Assembly (NCBI GenBank): GCA_021201095.1 | Contig: JAJQFO010000061.1 | Span: forward strand, 1 to 43,573 | Source: Lachnospiraceae bacterium | GTDB taxonomy: Bacteria > Bacillota > Clostridia > Lachnospirales > Lachnospiraceae | Direction of reading: 5' to 3' | Length of the DNA stretch: 43,573 nucleotides | Part shown: positions 42,566 to 43,573 of the stretch, piece after piece | How the letters are laid out: every line of letters starts with the position of its first letter | Position numbering within the stretch: position 1 is the stretch's first letter | Notes under the pieces: generated by a model | What the model was told of the DNA's origin: nothing | Database searches by the model: none | The model's input: the letters and a program-made list of their open reading frames with translations, nothing else | Made by a program: the position numbers and the translations under genes

Positions 42566-43573
42566 AATAATCCTCGGTAAAAATCTTTATATGCCTTTTC
42601 CACATCTCTTACAGTGCAAAACCTGTTAAATAATGCATCTCCATGATCATCTGGATACATAGCCTTAAAATCTTCAAAGCTTTCAAAGCTATTATCTTTT
42701 ACATCAGAAAATTTATCGTTTGGATCATACGCATATCTGTATACAGTAGAATTCAAGTAGATAAGCTCGTTAAATACAGCAGAACATGTAATAATTGAAA
42801 AATCTACTCTTTTTGAATACTCTAGAATACTTTCACTTTTTTCGCTATTACCGGCATAATAATCATAATTAATCTGATCAAAATATTCTGTTCCCTTGTA
42901 ATTTGGATGATATCGTACAATATATTTGTATCCCAAATATTTTGCGATTTTATTCCCCATTTTAATTAGTGGGATGTTATGCGTTTCATACATGGCACCA
43001 TTTAATATTATTCCAAATAGATTCTGCTTATTTCTTAATGAATTTCGTTCAACTCCAATATAGGCAGGAATTCCAACTATTTTTAATTTATCTTCAGTTA
43101 GTCCTGAATTTATAGCTTTTTCTTTCTCATCCAAATTCCAAAGAAGATAATATTTTGCGTTAGAAAATCTAAATTCTATTCCTAACTCGTCTAGCGTTGC
43201 CTCTTTTGGATTATATCCACCAAAAGCTCCATGTTCCATAGTGACAGTGGTTATCCCTTTGCTATTTGCCCTTTCAATGATTATATGTTCAGCTGATGAA
43301 ACATCATCAAAAACTGTTACATTGTAATATGAATAAATATCAAATTTAGCAATCGTATCATATACAATTCTTGCTTTTAAAATTTCCGTTGATGCAACTA
43401 ATTTAATCCAAAAATTTCCGCTCGTTTCTTTCAGTAAGGTTAATGTTTTATTTATGTAACGGATATTTTTTTTCACTTCATGAATGCTCGTCTTATGAAA
43501 CCGATCCGAAGCATATACAGAGCATGCATTTTCTACGCAAGAATAGATTTTTTCATACAGCCGTATATAATCT
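42562..43573 (-). CDS. Capsule-type glycosyltransferase, 5' end missing
   Basis: The frame is open from the stop at 42562 through a GTG at 43476 to the right edge (upstream residues DYIRLYEKIYSCVENACSVY and ASDRFHKTSIHE), so the protein starts outside the window. At least 336 residues are present. TVTMEHGAFGGYNP is the HG-A/G loop found in KpsC/KpsS-like and TagF-like GT-B enzymes. KIVGIPAYIGVERN and YIVRYHPNYKGTEYF (R.HP) match the nucleotide-sugar-binding half, and SIITCSAVFNELI matches the T.S.s...E element. Such proteins transfer sugar or glycerol phosphate to the growing surface polymer. KpsC/S are Kdo transferases, a suggestive link with the kdsB-like gene here. Confidence 0.7.
   Translation of the reverse strand, partial: DYIRLYEKIYSCVENACSVYASDRFHKTSIHEVKKNIRYINKTLTLLKETSGNFWIKLVASTEILKARIVYDTIAKFDIYSYYNVTVFDDVSSAEHIIIERANSKGITTVTMEHGAFGGYNPKEATLDELGIEFRFSNAKYYLLWNLDEKEKAINSGLTEDKLKIVGIPAYIGVERNSLRNKQNLFGIILNGAMYETHNIPLIKMGNKIAKYLGYKYIVRYHPNYKGTEYFDQINYDYYAGNSEKSESILEYSKRVDFSIITCSAVFNELIYLNSTVYRYAYDPNDKFSDVKDNSFESFEDFKAMYPDDHGDALFNRFCTVRDVEKAYKDFYRGLL

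Overview
The window reads as a low-to-moderate GC Firmicute chromosome, most likely a gut Clostridia/Lachnospiraceae member. The basis is the Shine-Dalgarno style (AGGAGG, GGGAGG), 4-bp ATGA gene overlaps, and gene families typical of those genomes. Nearly every gene is on the minus strand, so transcription runs right to left. No tRNA, rRNA, CRISPR array, transposase or integrase is visible. The assignment is an inference from gene style only.

Left end (1-6.3 kb): a partial tandem-HTH regulator runs off the left edge. Next is a 4-gene block (thymidylate-kinase-like protein, divergent STAND-type ATPase with helical repeats, small unknown protein, nucleotidyltransferase). Two nearly identical palindromes in opposite orientation (545-585 and 5244-5280) border this block, which therefore looks like a discrete cassette. 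A KOW-domain protein with an acidic tail follows.

Middle (6.3-24.3 kb), the main interest: two tandem copies of a three-gene module. Each copy has a TPR protein with a possible TIR-like N-terminus, a KAP-like ATPase matching RdrA, and a very large adenosine-deaminase-like protein matching RdrB. The RdrA/RdrB pairs are RADAR anti-phage systems. The two copies are strongly diverged, and copy 2 has TDN where adenosine deaminases have TDD. An XRE regulator with a good sigma-A promoter and palindromic operators precedes module 2. A SLATT-like two-TM protein lies upstream of it, and a DUF4062 protein lies downstream of module 1. I infer a compound RADAR locus with a conserved third component.

24.5-29.7 kb: a SIR2-TPR protein (likely NAD-consuming defence), a membrane TPR protein, a membrane coiled-coil protein, an unrecognised protein, and several gene remnants or frameshifted small genes. 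A 21-bp inverted repeat brackets the membrane-protein gene.

29.7-43.6 kb: a surface-polysaccharide locus. It has Fkp (fucose to GDP-fucose) and FucU, a frameshifted AraC regulator, a GIY-YIG-like protein, a membrane protein, and an acyltransferase-3 whose start lies just before a (GTCT)8 tract that could switch it on and off. Then come a fucosyltransferase-like enzyme, PfkB kinase, DRE-TIM aldolase, KdsB-like CMP-sugar synthetase, Wzx-type flippase and a partial glycosyltransferase. Together these suggest a capsule carrying fucose, a CMP-activated 3-deoxy-ulosonic-type sugar and O-acyl groups.
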